Below are positions 16,562 through 26,368 of a stretch of 64,000 nucleotides of DNA, one piece after another; positions within the stretch are counted from its first letter, which is position 1, and each line of letters starts with the position of its first letter. Under the pieces are notes generated by a model. That model was not told where the DNA came from, searched no databases, and was given only the letters and a program-made list of their open reading frames with translations. The translations under genes were made by a program, and so were the position numbers. This DNA comes from Alicyclobacillus herbarius DSM 13609 (GTDB lineage Bacteria > Bacillota > Bacilli > Alicyclobacillales > Alicyclobacillaceae): positions 1-64,000 of the forward strand of contig NZ_AUMH01000016.1 of assembly GCF_000430585.1 (NCBI RefSeq), written 5' to 3'.

Positions 16562-17899
16562 TTGAAGCCAGACTACAGCAAGGAACAGATTTTGGAACTC
16601 GCGAAAGAGCATGATGTGAAGTACGTCCGTCTGCAATTTACGGATCTCCTCGGAGTCGTGAAGAACGTCGAAATTCCTGTGGATCAGCTGCCGAAGGCGC
16701 TGGATAATAAGATCATGTTTGACGGTTCTTCCATTGAAGGCTTCGTGCGCATTGAGGAGTCCGACATGTACCTGGTGCCGGACCGGAGCACGTGGCTGGT
16801 TCTTCCGTGGACTTCGGAACAGGGTTCGGTGGCTCGGCTAATTTGTGACATATATACGCCGGACGGTGAGCCTTTCAAGGGCGATCCTCGCTCCGTGTTG
16901 AAGCGTGTCCTCAGTGAAGCTCGTGACATGGGATTCACAACGTTCAATGTCGGACCCGAACCTGAGTTTTTCCTCTTTAAACTGGATGAACGTGGCCGTT
17001 CCACGCTGGAGGTTAACGATGAGGGCGGCTACTTCGATTGGGCGCCGCTGGATTTGGGTGAAAATTGCCGTCGCGAGATTGTCTTGACCCTGGAATCTAT
17101 GGGCTTTGAAATCGAAGCTTCGCACCACGAGGTGGCTCCGGGACAGCACGAAATTGACTTTAAGTACGCGGATGCGGTGGCGGCTGCCGACAACATTGCG
17201 ACGTTCCGCATGGTGGTTAAGACGATTGCCCGCCAATACGGGTTGCATGCCACGTTTATGCCGAAACCGGTATTTGGAATCAATGGTTCGGGCATGCACT
17301 GCCATCTCTCTTTGTTTAAAGACGGGCAAAATGCGTTCTACAACGAGTCTGATGAACTAGGACTGAGCCAAACGGCCCGGCATTTCTTGGCTGGAATCTT
17401 GGAGCATGCGCCTGCGTTTACTGCCATTTGCAACCCAACGGTCAATTCGTACAAGCGCTTGGTCCCGGGATTCGAAGCGCCATGTTACGTGGCTTGGTCG
17501 CCGAAGAACCGCTCGCCGCTCGTCCGGATTCCGGCTGCACGCGGTATGAGCACCCGCATCGAAGTCCGTAGCCCAGACCCGTCTTGTAACCCGTATCTGG
17601 CGATTGCCGCGATGCTGGCTGCTGGTTTGGATGGAATTCGTCGTCAACTGTCTCTGCCGGATCCAGTCGACCGCAACATCTATATCATGACGGAAGAAGA
17701 GAAAGAGGAAGTCGGCATCCGCAGTCTGCCTGAAAACTTGCTGCTGTCGCTTGAGGCACTCGCGAAGGACGAGGTCATCTGCGGTGCGCTTGGCGAACAC
17801 GTTCTCACTCACTTTACGGAGGCCAAGAAGATTGAGTGGAATATGTATCGCACTCAGGTCACCGAGTGGGAAAAGGAACAGTATTTGAGCGTCTATTGA
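16562..17899 (+). CDS. glnA: Glutamine synthetase, type I-alpha
   Basis: GlnA makes glutamine from glutamate, ammonia and ATP. The start is TTG 16562, 7-8 nt after TGGAGGG, giving 445 residues, the length of Bacillus GlnA (GSI-alpha, without the adenylylation loop). Signatures are FDGSSIEGF, the [11 protein letters not shown] metal-ligand block, [27 protein letters not shown] and [13 protein letters not shown]. Arg in [10 protein letters not shown] corresponds to the residue linked to feedback inhibition in Bacillus. Regulated through GlnR; a strong terminator follows. Confidence 0.97.
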   Translation: MKPDYSKEQILELAKEHDVKYVRLQFTDLLGVVKNVEIPVDQLPKALDNKIMFDGSSIEGFVRIEESDMYLVPDRSTWLVLPWTSEQGSVARLICDIYTPDGEPFKGDPRSVLKRVLSEARDMGFTTFNVGPEPEFFLFKLDERGRSTLEVNDEGGYFDWAPLDLGENCRREIVLTLESMGFEIEASHHEVAPGQHEIDFKYADAVAAADNIATFRMVVKTIARQYGLHATFMPKPVFGINGSGMHCHLSLFKDGQNAFYNESDELGLSQTARHFLAGILEHAPAFTAICNPTVNSYKRLVPGFEAPCYVAWSPKNRSPLVRIPAARGMSTRIEVRSPDPSCNPYLAIAAMLAAGLDGIRRQLSLPDPVDRNIYIMTEEEKEEVGIRSLPENLLLSLEALAKDEVICGALGEHVLTHFTEAKKIEWNMYRTQVTEWEKEQYLSVY

Positions 17900-17927
17900 T
17901 CAAACCTATGGACATTCCGTCATAAAC

Positions 17928-17979
17928 AGGGGCTGCCCTGCAATCCCATCGTAAAACGGGGGAAGGGGCAGCCCCTTTC
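17928..17979. terminator. glnA / lexA convergent terminator
   Basis: AGGGGCTGCCC near 17928-17938 pairs with GGGCAGCCCCT ending at 17975, followed by TTCT on the plus strand. It lies between convergent glnA and lexA and may serve both. Confidence 0.7.
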
Positions 17980-18035
17980 TCATCGCTCCTGGCAGGATGG
18001 ATGGTATACATGTCAAGGAACCGTATCTGGGCCCC

Positions 18036-18662
18036 TCAATCGATACGGCGAAATACGCCTATGACCTTTCCCAAGATGCGAACATCCTTGTACCGTAGGG
18101 GCAGCATGGTCGAATTCTCGGGTTGCAGGCGAATGTGGTCGCGCTCGCGATAGAACCGTTTTACGGTCGCCTCGTTATCCTCGGTCATGGCAACGACGAT
18201 TTCTCCATTTCTCGCAGTCTCTTGTTTCCGCACAATCACGTAGTCACCGTCCAGGATACCCGCATCCACCATGCTATCTCCTTGCACGTTCAGGAGATAG
18301 ACCTCGTTGTCACGCACCATATCTTTGGGTAGGGGAAAATAATCCTCAATGTTCTCTATGGCGGTGATGGGCATCCCGGCAGTAACCTTGCCGACAACCG
18401 GAGCCAATACCAGATCCGCTGCGGGGAACGACGGATTCGCTTCCGGTGGGTCTTCGAGAAGTTCAATCGCGCGCGGCTTGGTCGGGTCTCGTCGGAGAAA
18501 ACCTTTGGCTTGTAAGCGGGTCAGGTGCCCGTGGACGGTAGAACTGGACGTGAGTCCCACCGCTTCTCCGATCTCACGAACCGACGGAGGATATCCTTTT
18601 TCGCGAATGTTCTTCCGGATGAAGTCAAGAATGGCCTGTTGTCTTGGGGTCAGACCTGTCAC
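18036..18662 (-). CDS. lexA: SOS repressor LexA
   Basis: LexA represses DNA-damage genes until RecA-assisted self-cleavage. GTG 18662 follows GAGGA by six bases and gives 208 residues; the frame is open further upstream through the promoter region but that part is not protein-like. The N-terminal winged helix ([25 protein letters not shown]) is followed by the cleavage site Ala-Gly in KVTAGMP, the nucleophile Ser in [10 protein letters not shown] and the general-base Lys in EATVKRF. Divergent from yneA across two LexA boxes, as in Bacillus. Confidence 0.95.
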   Translation of the reverse strand: MTGLTPRQQAILDFIRKNIREKGYPPSVREIGEAVGLTSSSTVHGHLTRLQAKGFLRRDPTKPRAIELLEDPPEANPSFPAADLVLAPVVGKVTAGMPITAIENIEDYFPLPKDMVRDNEVYLLNVQGDSMVDAGILDGDYVIVRKQETARNGEIVVAMTEDNEATVKRFYRERDHIRLQPENSTMLPLRYKDVRILGKVIGVFRRID

Positions 18663-18754
18663 AAGGAATCCTCGCTTTCCGTACCACGTACCATTTTGTG
18701 CAATCATAACATAGATCCGCGGTGCACACAAACAAACGTTCCCGTCCGTGAGCC

Positions 18755-18806
18755 TTGACACGAACATATGTTCTATATTACGTTTGGAGACAGGAACATA
18801 CGTTCG
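18755..18806. promoter_or_regulatory. yneA -35 region and two LexA boxes
   Basis: TTGACA at 18755-18760 is directly followed by CGAACATATGTTC (18761-18773), a perfect Cheo-type LexA operator (CGAAC-N4-GTTC). A second site, GGAACATACGTTCG (18793-18806), reads as the same operator in inverted orientation. Together they would shut off the yneA promoter and probably autoregulate lexA. Confidence 0.85.
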
Positions 18807-18844
18807 CAACGGTTTTGCAACAATCCGATGGGGAGGGACCGGAT

Positions 18845-19204
18845 TTGTTCAGCTATCGGCAATTGACCGGGGCACGGAACGAACACCGTCAGCGAGTTAA
18901 TGGGGCGTCCCGGGTGAAGAGATGGCCAGTCGAATGGGTTCTCGGTATCGTGGTGTTATTATGGGTTGTTGTTTGGATGGCAGCCGATGTTCTTCAGGAT
19001 AGCCCGCGTGTCGTCAGGGGAGTTGTAGCGTATCGGGTTCAGCCCGGAGATACTTTGTGGTCGATTGTTGAGAAAGAACGTCTGGAAGGAGATACGCGCC
19101 ACTGGGTGGAATGGCTTCTGGAGTTTAACCATTTACCCAACTCAAACAGCCTGCGACCTGGCGAGATACTGCGGGTGCCACAACCCACAGGCCACCTGCC
19201 TTGA
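18845..19204 (+). CDS. yneA: LysM membrane protein, YneA-type SOS division inhibitor
   Basis: The 119-residue protein has a single membrane helix (about residues 36-52, [16 protein letters not shown]) and a C-terminal LysM domain ([16 protein letters not shown] to [10 protein letters not shown]). This is the structure of YneA, which delays cell division during SOS. TTG 18845 is chosen because GGAGG lies 8 nt before it; an apparent longer frame begins inside the -35 and LexA boxes and so cannot be translated from there. Divergent to lexA, as in Bacillus. YneB/ynzC genes do not follow. Confidence 0.82.
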   Translation: MFSYRQLTGARNEHRQRVNGASRVKRWPVEWVLGIVVLLWVVVWMAADVLQDSPRVVRGVVAYRVQPGDTLWSIVEKERLEGDTRHWVEWLLEFNHLPNSNSLRPGEILRVPQPTGHLP

Positions 19205-19212
19205 AGCCTCTG

Positions 19213-19995
19213 TCATTTTAACAGTCCAAGGCTTTGGCACGCTCGCAGTACGCCATCCTCTTCAACGGTTGTGGTGACAAAGGAAGCTTGCTTCTGGACG
19301 TCGGGAGCAGCGTTCCCCATGGCCACCGAGATTCCGACTTGTTGGAACAGCGGAATGTCATTCCCGCCATCGCCGATGTGTATCGCTTGGTCTGGACGGA
19401 TGCCGAGGTGAGACAGGAGTATCTGGGCGCCCACTGATTTATCGCATGAACCCTTTTGTAGGTCAATGGCATGAAAATCCCAGCGGTACAAGAGGCACTC
19501 TGGAAACTTTGCGCGAACTCGATCGTCCCAGTCTGGAGTAAGCAGCACGTTCGACTGAAATACCGATTGGCTATCGCAAGACCACTCGGTCTCTTCGATT
19601 ACCTGGATGGGCGGAAAATCGTACGCATCCAGCAGAGGGCGGAATTGCCCGGGAATCGATTCAAAGGTGACGGCCGACTCGGTGGTGTGCAGAATGAGTG
19701 GCAACTTGTACCGTTTGGTAAACGAGATCATCCGCTGAACGACTGTAGCGGAAAGAGGAAATGACTGAATGATGTGTCCCTTTGAATAGGTGAGCGCTCC
19801 GTTGAAATAGACGCAATGCCTAACGCCCAACTCCGCTTGAACCTTCCTGCCGTGCAGGACAGAACGGCCTGTACACAGGGCAACTTCTATCCCGTTGTTT
19901 TGAAGGCCGCGAACGACACGGTGCGCGCTTGGGACCAAACGCCGGTCATGCACCAATGTGCCGTCAATGTCGAGGAATACCATACGAATGTCCAA
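19213..19995 (-). CDS. Cof-type HAD-IIB phosphatase
   Basis: The 260-residue haloacid-dehalogenase phosphatase probably hydrolyses a sugar phosphate or other small phosphate. Motif I is FLDIDGTLV, motif II is CTGR, and motif IV is HIGDGGNDIPLFQQ; the cap between residues about 85 and 190 is of the C2B (Cof) type. ATG 19995 is preceded by AAGGAGGAG. It is convergent to yneA, only 8 bp away, and divergent from glyS. Substrate unknown. Confidence 0.85.
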   Translation of the reverse strand: MDIRMVFLDIDGTLVHDRRLVPSAHRVVRGLQNNGIEVALCTGRSVLHGRKVQAELGVRHCVYFNGALTYSKGHIIQSFPLSATVVQRMISFTKRYKLPLILHTTESAVTFESIPGQFRPLLDAYDFPPIQVIEETEWSCDSQSVFQSNVLLTPDWDDRVRAKFPECLLYRWDFHAIDLQKGSCDKSVGAQILLSHLGIRPDQAIHIGDGGNDIPLFQQVGISVAMGNAAPDVQKQASFVTTTVEEDGVLRACQSLGLLK

Positions 19996-20184
19996 TCAAG
20001 CTCCTCCTTGCTGGAGTCCATGAAACTCACTGGCCTCATTATACATGTTAGACATGGATGATCTTCCCGACGGTGTGTGAAATGCAACGGAAGGTCTATC
20101 GTGGGGTTCGTTGCACCTAACGAATCCATTACAGTATCATAACCTTGTGTGCTTGTAGGCTTGCAGGAGTCGGGAGGACAAACC

Positions 20185-21564
20185 ATGTCAGTTACAATGG
20201 AGCAATTAGTTGCATTAGCCAAACATCGCGGATTTATATTTCCAGGTTCGGACATCTATGGCGGTCTAGCGAATGCTTGGGACTACGGCCCGCTCGGCGT
20301 CGAACTGAAAAACAATTTGAAACGCGTGTGGTGGCAGAAGTTCATTCAGGAGTCTCCCTATAACGTTGGATTGGACGCGGCCATCTTGATGAATCGCGAG
20401 GTATGGGTTGCGTCTGGACACGTCACGAACTTTAATGACCCGATGGTGGATTGCCGTCAATGTAAAGCCCGATTTCGGGCGGACAAGCTTCTCGAAGATG
20501 CTCTAGCCGAAAAAGGAATCGAGCTGTTGGTCGACGGGCTGCCGTTTGCGGAAATGGAATCCTTGTTGCGTAAGCACGATGTTCACTGTCCGGAGTGTGG
20601 TGCGGCAGATTTTACGCCCATTCGTCAATTCAACATGATGTTTCGCACCCATCAAGGAGTTACCGAGGATACCAGCAGTGAAATCTTCTTACGGCCGGAG
20701 ACGGCACAAGGAATCTTCGTGAATTTCCGCAATGTGCAACGTACGATGCGAAAGAAGCTCCCTTTTGGCATCGGACAGATTGGGAAGAGCTTTCGCAACG
20801 AAATCACTCCGGGGAATTTTATCTTCCGAACCCGCGAATTTGAGCAGATGGAGCTGGAGTTTTTCTGCGAACCTGGGACCGATATGGAATGGTTTCGGTA
20901 TTGGCGCCAGTTTTGCTACGACTGGTTGCGGACGCTCGGGCTTTCCAAGGAGAACCTACGGCTTCGTGACCACGCACCTGAACAGCTTTCCCATTATAGC
21001 GCCGCCACCACGGACGTCGAGTATCACTTCCCATTTGGTTGGGGCGAGTTGCTTGGGGTGGCCAATCGGACGAACTATGATTTAGGGCAGCATCATCAGC
21101 ATTCCCATGAAGACTTTATGGTGTCTGAAGAGGGGAAAGAGCCGTTTATCCCGTACTGCATCGAGCCTTCCATCGGTGTGGAGCGTTTGCTGCTGGCGAT
21201 ATTCGCCGACGCATACGAAGAGCAGTCACTGGATGGTGGGGATACGCGCACTGTACTGCACTTCCATCCAGCCATCGCGCCGTTCAAGGCTGCGGTGTTT
21301 CCGTTATCGAAAAAGTTGTCTGAACCTGCACGCGAACTCTTTCAGCAACTATGTCGAGAGTTTCGAGTGGATTATGACGAATCGGGTTCCATCGGCAAGC
21401 GATATCGTCGCCATGATGAAATCGGCACTCCTTACTGCATTACGTATGACTTTCAGTCGACAGAAGACCAGTGTGTGACCATCCGCAATCGCGATTCCAT
21501 GGAGCAGTCTCGCGTGCCGATTGCGGAATTGAAGGACTGGCTGCGCGAACACACCCGGCTCTGA
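20185..21564 (+). CDS. glyS: Glycyl-tRNA synthetase, dimeric type
   Basis: The 459-residue class II synthetase charges tRNA-Gly and is the single-chain alpha2 form, not the alpha/beta glyQ-glyS pair. Seen are [14 protein letters not shown], the zinc-ligand pairs CRQC and CPEC, motif 2 [21 protein letters not shown], motif 3 GVERLLLA, and the C-terminal anticodon-binding domain ([11 protein letters not shown] to [11 protein letters not shown]). ATG 20185 lies behind GGAGG. I saw no T-box leader upstream. A small gene follows 65 bp later. Confidence 0.95.
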   Translation: MSVTMEQLVALAKHRGFIFPGSDIYGGLANAWDYGPLGVELKNNLKRVWWQKFIQESPYNVGLDAAILMNREVWVASGHVTNFNDPMVDCRQCKARFRADKLLEDALAEKGIELLVDGLPFAEMESLLRKHDVHCPECGAADFTPIRQFNMMFRTHQGVTEDTSSEIFLRPETAQGIFVNFRNVQRTMRKKLPFGIGQIGKSFRNEITPGNFIFRTREFEQMELEFFCEPGTDMEWFRYWRQFCYDWLRTLGLSKENLRLRDHAPEQLSHYSAATTDVEYHFPFGWGELLGVANRTNYDLGQHHQHSHEDFMVSEEGKEPFIPYCIEPSIGVERLLLAIFADAYEEQSLDGGDTRTVLHFHPAIAPFKAAVFPLSKKLSEPARELFQQLCREFRVDYDESGSIGKRYRRHDEIGTPYCITYDFQSTEDQCVTIRNRDSMEQSRVPIAELKDWLREHTRL

Positions 21565-21629
21565 CACTTGAGTTGCCCTGGTGCATGTCCGGGGAGGACT
21601 TGGGCAGACCATAAACGGGGGTGTGTGGC

Positions 21630-21818
21630 ATGACAAATCAACACACGGACAACCATAATGATGCGTTCACGTTTTATGGCGCTCTGAAGCAAAACGACAT
21701 TGCGGAAGGCATTGTCGATCGACGCAACCGGGTGATGGATGAGGCAGCTTTGACGCCTATCCCGTGGAAGCAGATTCACCACGCAAACGTGCCGCATCTG
21801 TCCAGGCGTTCGAACTGA
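21630..21818 (+). CDS. Hypothetical small protein (62 aa)
   Basis: ATG 21630 follows GGGGGTG. The product is hydrophilic, starts MTNQHTDNHND and has EGIVDRRNRVMDEAALTPIPW in the middle; no motif or membrane segment is seen. It is followed closely by a perfect hairpin terminator, which supports transcription together with glyS. It is not recognised; it could still be non-coding. Confidence 0.4.
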   Translation: MTNQHTDNHNDAFTFYGALKQNDIAEGIVDRRNRVMDEAALTPIPWKQIHHANVPHLSRRSN

Positions 21819-21851
21819 TTTGGAGTGGACATCACATTCCCGCAACGGTCG

Positions 21852-21872
21852 GGGGAGCTGCAGCTCCCCTTT
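21852..21872 (+). terminator. Terminator after glyS unit
   Basis: GGGGAGCTGCAGCTCCCC is a perfect 18-base palindrome followed by TTT. Confidence 0.65.
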
Positions 21873-21929
21873 GCCGTATTCGGGTATCATCCCTTACGCA
21901 TCGGTTGAATTTCTAGGAGGGAAATGAGA

Positions 21930-22721
21930 ATGGATATGGGCGTCACAGATAAAGTCGTTTTGGTACAGGCGGCGACTCGTGGCCTTGGGTTCGCCGTGGC
22001 CAGGGCGTTTGCTCAAGAAGGGGCGCGCGTGGTCATTACGGGTCGCAATCAATCGCGGATGGCCGAAGCCGTGGCCGAGCTCGAGTCGTTGACAGACAAA
22101 GAACACGTTTTAGGGGTGCTCTGCGACCTGAGTCTTCCTGGGGACATTGATGCTCTGTTTGAAACGATTGAACAAAGTTGGGGTGGGGTGGATGTACTCA
22201 TCAATAACGCCGGCGGTCCTCCGAAGGGAAACTTTCTCGACTTTTCGGATGGGGACTGGGAGGAAGCCTTTTCGTCCTGCCTCATGAGCATGATTCGATC
22301 CGTTCGCCACGTCCTTCCGCACATGCGGAGTCAGCGGTGGGGACGGATTGTGAATATCGCCTCCTCGTCGATTCGTCAACCCATTGAAGGACTCATCCTA
22401 TCGAATACGTTTCGCGCCGGGATACTCGGTCTCGCCAAGAGCCTTGCGGTGGAATTGGCCCCAATCAATATTCTTGTCAACACATTGGGACCGGGGCGCA
22501 TAGCCACCGACCGCGTGCGCTCACTCGACCAATCCGATGCGGCTGCTGCCGGCATTTCAGTTGCCGACGTGCAAAAACGGTGGCATGAAAAGATTCCGAT
22601 GGGGCGCTATGGAGAACCAGATGAATTTGCTGCGGTCGCATTGTTTCTCGGTTCTGCGGTCAACGGGTATGTTACCGGCCAGGCATTGCTCGTGGACGGC
22701 GGGATGGTGCGCAGTCTGTAA
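21930..22721 (+). CDS. Atypical short-chain dehydrogenase/reductase
   Basis: The 263-residue SDR-fold protein has the nucleotide-binding start KVVLVQAATRGLGFAVARAF, NNAG at the fourth strand and VDGGMV at the C-terminus, as in FabG-like proteins. The catalytic YxxxK is not present: the aligned segment reads S-N-T-F-R (LSNTFRAGILGLAKSLA). This substitution marks a known divergent SDR group, so classical oxidoreductase chemistry is doubtful. Of three near ATG codons, 21930 sits 9 nt from AGGAGG. Probably monocistronic. Confidence 0.82.
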   Translation: MDMGVTDKVVLVQAATRGLGFAVARAFAQEGARVVITGRNQSRMAEAVAELESLTDKEHVLGVLCDLSLPGDIDALFETIEQSWGGVDVLINNAGGPPKGNFLDFSDGDWEEAFSSCLMSMIRSVRHVLPHMRSQRWGRIVNIASSSIRQPIEGLILSNTFRAGILGLAKSLAVELAPINILVNTLGPGRIATDRVRSLDQSDAAAAGISVADVQKRWHEKIPMGRYGEPDEFAAVALFLGSAVNGYVTGQALLVDGGMVRSL

Positions 22722-22836
22722 TGTGCGGAGGGTTGTAAAAGGATTGATCCTCCGTCAAGCACTGAAAGAATTGAAAAATCGTCCGTAAACTTATATAATT
22801 ATGTTGCCTCGAGTGGCTAGTTGTTCTATTTAACAG

Positions 22837-22850
22837 CGTAAGCGTTCACA
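22837..22850. promoter_or_regulatory. Candidate cre (CcpA) site upstream of acsA
   Basis: CGTAAGCGTTCACA matches 13 of 14 positions of the cre consensus TGWAANCGNTNWCA. It lies about 100 bp before acsA, a gene under CcpA control in Bacillus subtilis. Confidence 0.5.
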
Positions 22851-22950
22851 TAGCTGTTTCCGTTTCCGGCAAACGGTCACAGACTCTGACTTTCGTTCTC
22901 AGCAGTACGCATTCAAGTCTGACTGAGGTACGACAAAGGAGTGTTGAGAT

Positions 22951-24909
22951 ATGCAGGTTCAGAACGAGCGTTTGGATACGCTCTTACGGGAACAGCGGGT
23001 GTTTGCGCCATCCGAAGACTTCCAAAAACAAGCGAACTTTTCCGATCCGGACGTGTATGAGCGGGCCGCAAAAGATCCAGAAGGGTATTGGGCAGAACAA
23101 GCGTCCTTTCTCAGCTGGATGAAACCGTTCACAAAAGTACTGGAGTGGAATCCACCGCATGCACGATGGTTTGTTGACGGCCAGTTAAACGCGGCTCACA
23201 ACGCGGTCGATCGGCATCGCGAAGGCGCACGAAAGAATAAAGCGGCGATTCTCTGGGAGGGAGAACCCGGGGATCGCAAAGTATATACGTATGAGATGCT
23301 GGGGCGCGAGGTCGACCGAGCAGCCCATATGCTGAGGCGACTGGGGGTCACAAAAGGGGACCGCGTAACCATCTATCTCCCGATGATCCCTGAGCTACCT
23401 ATCGCGATGTTGGCCTGTGCGAAGATTGGCGCCATACACTCCGTGGTATTCGGTGGGTTTTCGGCATCCAGCCTGCGTGACCGCATTGTGGATGCTGGCG
23501 CGAAGTTGTTGATCACGGCTGACGGTGGATGGCGGAGGGGAAACATTGTTCCCTTGAAACAAAACGCCGATGAAGCCGTGTCGGGGACTTCGGTTGAAAA
23601 GGTGCTAGTCGTCCGGCGTATTGGGGACGCCGCTGGCGTATCCATGGTGCCTGACCGCGACCTTGATTGGCATGAGGAAATGGCCAAATCACCATTCACG
23701 CCATACCCTGCCGAGCCGATGGACGCAGAGGATGTTTTGTACCTCCTGTACACCTCGGGTACGACTGGCAAACCGAAGGGGATTGTGCATACGACCGGCG
23801 GTTATCTCGTCGGGGTCAACACCTCGATGCGGAGCGTCTTCGACATCAAGGACAGCGATGTGTATTTCTGCACCGCGGACATTGGCTGGGTGACCGGCCA
23901 TAGCTATGTGGTGTATGGCCCCTTGTCGGCAGGTGCAACGGTTGTTCTGTATGAAGGTGCGCCGGATTATCCGGATCGAGATCGCTTTTGGGAAATCATT
24001 GAGCGGTACGGGGTGACTATTTTCTATACGGCTCCCACGTCGATTCGCATGTTCATGAAATGGGGGGAAGAGCATCTCCAGAAGCATGACTTGACCAGCT
24101 TGCGCTTGTTGGCTACCGTCGGCGAGCCGATTAATCCAGAAGCTTGGATGTGGTTCCACGAACACGTCGGACTGGGTCGATGCCCCATTGTGGATACCTG
24201 GTGGCAAACGGAGACAGGATGTGCGATGATTGCGTCGCTTCCCGGGCTAATTCCCACGAAACCAGGCTCTGCCACAAAGCCGGTTCCTGGGATTGAAATT
24301 GACATCGTCGACGAAAATGGCACATCCGTACCACGAGGACAGGGCGGTTACCTTGTCGTTAAACGGCCATGGCCTTCCATGTTACGTACGGTATGGGGCG
24401 ATGACGAGCGATTTAAGAACACATACTTTGGCAAGTTCGACGGGATCTATCTATCTGGAGACGGGGCCCATATGGATGAAGACGGATATGTATGGATTCT
24501 GGGTCGGATTGACGACGTCATCAATGTCTCGGGTCACCGGATAGGGACGATGGAAGTGGAGAGCGCCTTGGTATCGCATCCGACCGTGGCGGAGGCCGCC
24601 GTTATCGGGCGCACCCACGAGGTGAAGGGACAGGCGATTACGGCATTTGTCACTTTGAAGGAAGGAGTAAGCCCTGACGATGCGTTGGTCAAGGAGTTAA
24701 AGGGCCACGTTGCCGCACAGATTGGCGCTATGGCGCGTCCTGAGGAAATCGTATTTGTGGCCGATTTGCCAAAAACCCGCAGTGGGAAAATCATGCGTAG
24801 ATTACTGCGCGATATCGCAGAAGGCAGGGTGGTAGGAGATACGTCTACCCTGGCTGATCCCAGTGTCATTCGGACCTTGCAAGAGGAGCATCGAGCCGTC
24901 GAAGTCTAA
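22951..24909 (+). CDS. acsA: Acetyl-CoA synthetase
   Basis: The 652-residue AMP-forming enzyme activates acetate to acetyl-CoA. Core motifs are [16 protein letters not shown] (P-loop-like A3), DTWWQTETG (A5), [13 protein letters not shown] (A7) and the C-terminal [10 protein letters not shown], whose Lys is the usual acetylation-controlled catalytic residue. Length and N-terminal domain match Acs rather than shorter acyl-CoA synthetases. ATG 22951 follows AAAGGAGTG. It stands alone, with a candidate cre site upstream and a GC-rich hairpin downstream. Confidence 0.95.
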   Translation: MQVQNERLDTLLREQRVFAPSEDFQKQANFSDPDVYERAAKDPEGYWAEQASFLSWMKPFTKVLEWNPPHARWFVDGQLNAAHNAVDRHREGARKNKAAILWEGEPGDRKVYTYEMLGREVDRAAHMLRRLGVTKGDRVTIYLPMIPELPIAMLACAKIGAIHSVVFGGFSASSLRDRIVDAGAKLLITADGGWRRGNIVPLKQNADEAVSGTSVEKVLVVRRIGDAAGVSMVPDRDLDWHEEMAKSPFTPYPAEPMDAEDVLYLLYTSGTTGKPKGIVHTTGGYLVGVNTSMRSVFDIKDSDVYFCTADIGWVTGHSYVVYGPLSAGATVVLYEGAPDYPDRDRFWEIIERYGVTIFYTAPTSIRMFMKWGEEHLQKHDLTSLRLLATVGEPINPEAWMWFHEHVGLGRCPIVDTWWQTETGCAMIASLPGLIPTKPGSATKPVPGIEIDIVDENGTSVPRGQGGYLVVKRPWPSMLRTVWGDDERFKNTYFGKFDGIYLSGDGAHMDEDGYVWILGRIDDVINVSGHRIGTMEVESALVSHPTVAEAAVIGRTHEVKGQAITAFVTLKEGVSPDDALVKELKGHVAAQIGAMARPEEIVFVADLPKTRSGKIMRRLLRDIAEGRVVGDTSTLADPSVIRTLQEEHRAVEV

Positions 24910-24935
24910 GAGGCTAATTGAATCGAGGTAAACCG

Positions 24936-24968
24936 GGGACCGGAGCGAAATCCATCTGCTTCGGTCCC
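24936..24968 (+). terminator. Hairpin after acsA
   Basis: GGGACCGGAGC at 24936-24946 pairs, with one mismatch, with GCTTCGGTCCC at 24958-24968. The T-run is poor. Confidence 0.5.
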
Positions 24969-25000
24969 GTGGTTCCGTGATTTTCCCTTCTTTCAGTTGT

Positions 25001-25141
25001 TTAGCCTTTCATGGACTCTAGCCACTCCGCGTAACAGTTGTCGCATAGGGGTTCGTCGTGTTCGTCCTCTACCTCGTAGAACGTCACGTAATGTGGCTTT
25101 CCTTCAATGCGGTGTTGGCAATAGTAGCAGGTATCCTCCAC
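25001..25141 (-). CDS. Zinc-ribbon microprotein (46 aa)
   Basis: GTG 25141 follows GGAGGGG by eight bases. The 46 residues hold two cysteine pairs, CYYC at residues 5-8 and CDNC at 33-36, around an acidic middle (EVEDEHDEP), a compact zinc ribbon. The frame is open upstream to 25387, but that part overlaps another possible gene and lacks a good ribosome site. No named family recognised; convergent with acsA. Confidence 0.55.
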   Translation of the reverse strand: MEDTCYYCQHRIEGKPHYVTFYEVEDEHDEPLCDNCYAEWLESMKG

Positions 25142-25291
25142 CGTGAATTCCCCTCCGCAACTTGTTTCTCTGGGTAACGCCACTGTCCTGGCGTCTTTAG
25201 CTTGCGCAGCCGTCACCGACTTTTGCATGGATTTTCTTGGATGGTGATCGGTATGACACCCGTCCAGCCGCTTTGGGGGTGCTATCATAGG

Positions 25292-25486
25292 ATGCCCCAA
25301 AGGAGGTGGCATTGGCGATCCGCCTATCGCCGCGTCCGACCAATTTCCGCACCATCTCGGGAAGTTGATGACATTCGACTCCTTCAAGATGTAGCCGAGG
25401 GGTTAACGGAAACGGCCTGGTTTCCGTTTTGGTTCTTTCCCTGGGCATTTTTAGGGGGATTTTGGCTCTGGGCTTGGTGGTGGTAA
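25292..25486 (+). CDS. Small protein with Trp/Phe-rich tail (64 aa)
   Basis: The frame from ATG 25292 encodes a basic, Arg/Trp-rich N-terminus and a final membrane-like segment AWFPFWFFPWAFLGGFWLW ending in Trp residues. Only a weak ribosome site (GGGGGTG) is visible. It lies just ahead of two YjcZ-like sporulation microprotein genes and may be a related small spore membrane protein, but I recognise no family. Confidence 0.4.
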   Translation: MPQRRWHWRSAYRRVRPISAPSREVDDIRLLQDVAEGLTETAWFPFWFFPWAFLGGFWLWAWWW

Positions 25487-25616
25487 TCCTTAACCGGCCA
25501 AACACCCTCACCGGCGCTCCTTCCCTGAGAAGGCTTGGCAGCGGGCGGATACCGCGACAGCGTCATCGTGTGGCGTCATATGGTGAATCAGCTTTCAGCG
25601 AGGGAGGTGTTTGAAC

Positions 25617-25727
25617 GTGTACGGAGTTTTCGGTGGATATACCCGGTGGGCGGTTGTATTCCTGATCATCTTCGTCCTGTTCTTCTTGCTGGTTCCAGGC
25701 TACTACGGTGCAGCGGCCACCTGCTAA
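25617..25727 (+). CDS. YjcZ-family sporulation microprotein (copy 1, 36 aa)
   Basis: GTG 25617 lies nine bases after GGAGG. The protein is essentially one membrane helix, with GGYTRWAVVFLIIFVLFFLL and a short Pro-Gly-Tyr-rich tail ending in Cys. The pattern and size fit the YjcZ family of tiny sporulation proteins; the function is unknown. A close relative follows at 25813. TTG 25611 is an alternative start but is too near the ribosome site. Confidence 0.72.
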   Translation: MYGVFGGYTRWAVVFLIIFVLFFLLVPGYYGAAATC

Positions 25728-25812
25728 GTGAACCTGTTTCGGGTTATTTAGGTGGAAGAAGCGCTGTCCTGATGGGGCCGGAATGAGTGTGTGCACGAAG
25801 GAGGGCTGTGGA

Positions 25813-25935
25813 ATGTACGACGCCGTTCTCGGCGGATACACCCGCTGGGCGATTGTATTCCTAATCATCTTCGTGTTGTTCATGCTGCTGATTCCATACA
25901 ATGTGACCACTTGTACAACCACATCCGTCTATTGA
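25813..25935 (+). CDS. YjcZ-family sporulation microprotein (copy 2, 40 aa)
   Basis: ATG 25813 follows GGAGG by eight bases. GGYTRWAIVFLIIFVLFMLL is almost identical to the first copy, while the tail (PYNVTTCTTTSVY) differs, so this is a tandem duplication with diverged C-termini. Expected in the spore or forespore membrane by family analogy. Confidence 0.72.
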   Translation: MYDAVLGGYTRWAIVFLIIFVLFMLLIPYNVTTCTTTSVY

Positions 25936-26091
25936 TGCGTGATACGCCATTCCGGAGGAATCACGGCCCTGTGCGGGGACATCCATCCCCCGCACAGTGT
26001 CACAGATGAAATACAAACGGGTATTGCAAAGGGGTCCATCCCTCGGTATATTGGGGAAGGAATCACGAAAAGTACATAACGTGCAGATGAC

Positions 26092-26315
26092 TGCTGGCGT
26101 GAGAGTGTAGCGATACCACCGATGGGGCAATGTGCGGTCGCGTCCTCGGCCCGCACAAAATCTCTCAGGTCATGATAGCGCCGCAGGATGCAGCTCTGGA
26201 GAAGCCGTGTAATCACGGCTACCGATGGGGTAACCGTTTCGAGAAAACGGGGAACTCTCAGGTTGACGAGACAGAGACGACGGAGGCCTAGCTTTCGTAT
26301 GTCTCTGTCTTTTTT
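26092..26315 (+). promoter_or_regulatory. Tandem glycine riboswitch with terminator platform
   Basis: Two glycine aptamers follow each other. The first (about 26094-26181) has GAGAGTG, ACCGATGGGGCAA and TCTCTCAGG; the second (about 26190-26287) has CTGGAGAAG, ACCGATGGGGTAACC and AACTCTCAGG. The end of the second aptamer overlaps the 5' arm of a terminator at 26270-26315, so ligand binding should stop terminator formation and turn on gcvT and the genes after it. This is the arrangement known upstream of Bacillus gcvT. Confidence 0.93.
26270..26315 (+). terminator. Riboswitch-controlled terminator
   Basis: GACAGAGAC at 26270-26278 pairs perfectly with GTCTCTGTC at 26301-26309, followed by six T residues. 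Confidence 0.9.
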
Positions 26316-26368
26316 GCATAGAACTTGGACCGTCTGCAGAACAGTTGGATGCAAGGGAGGGAGCGTGC

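Noticed and set aside
20000-20184. T-box leader for glyS
   Set aside because: The conserved T-box antiterminator sequence and terminator are not present; only a short hairpin is seen.
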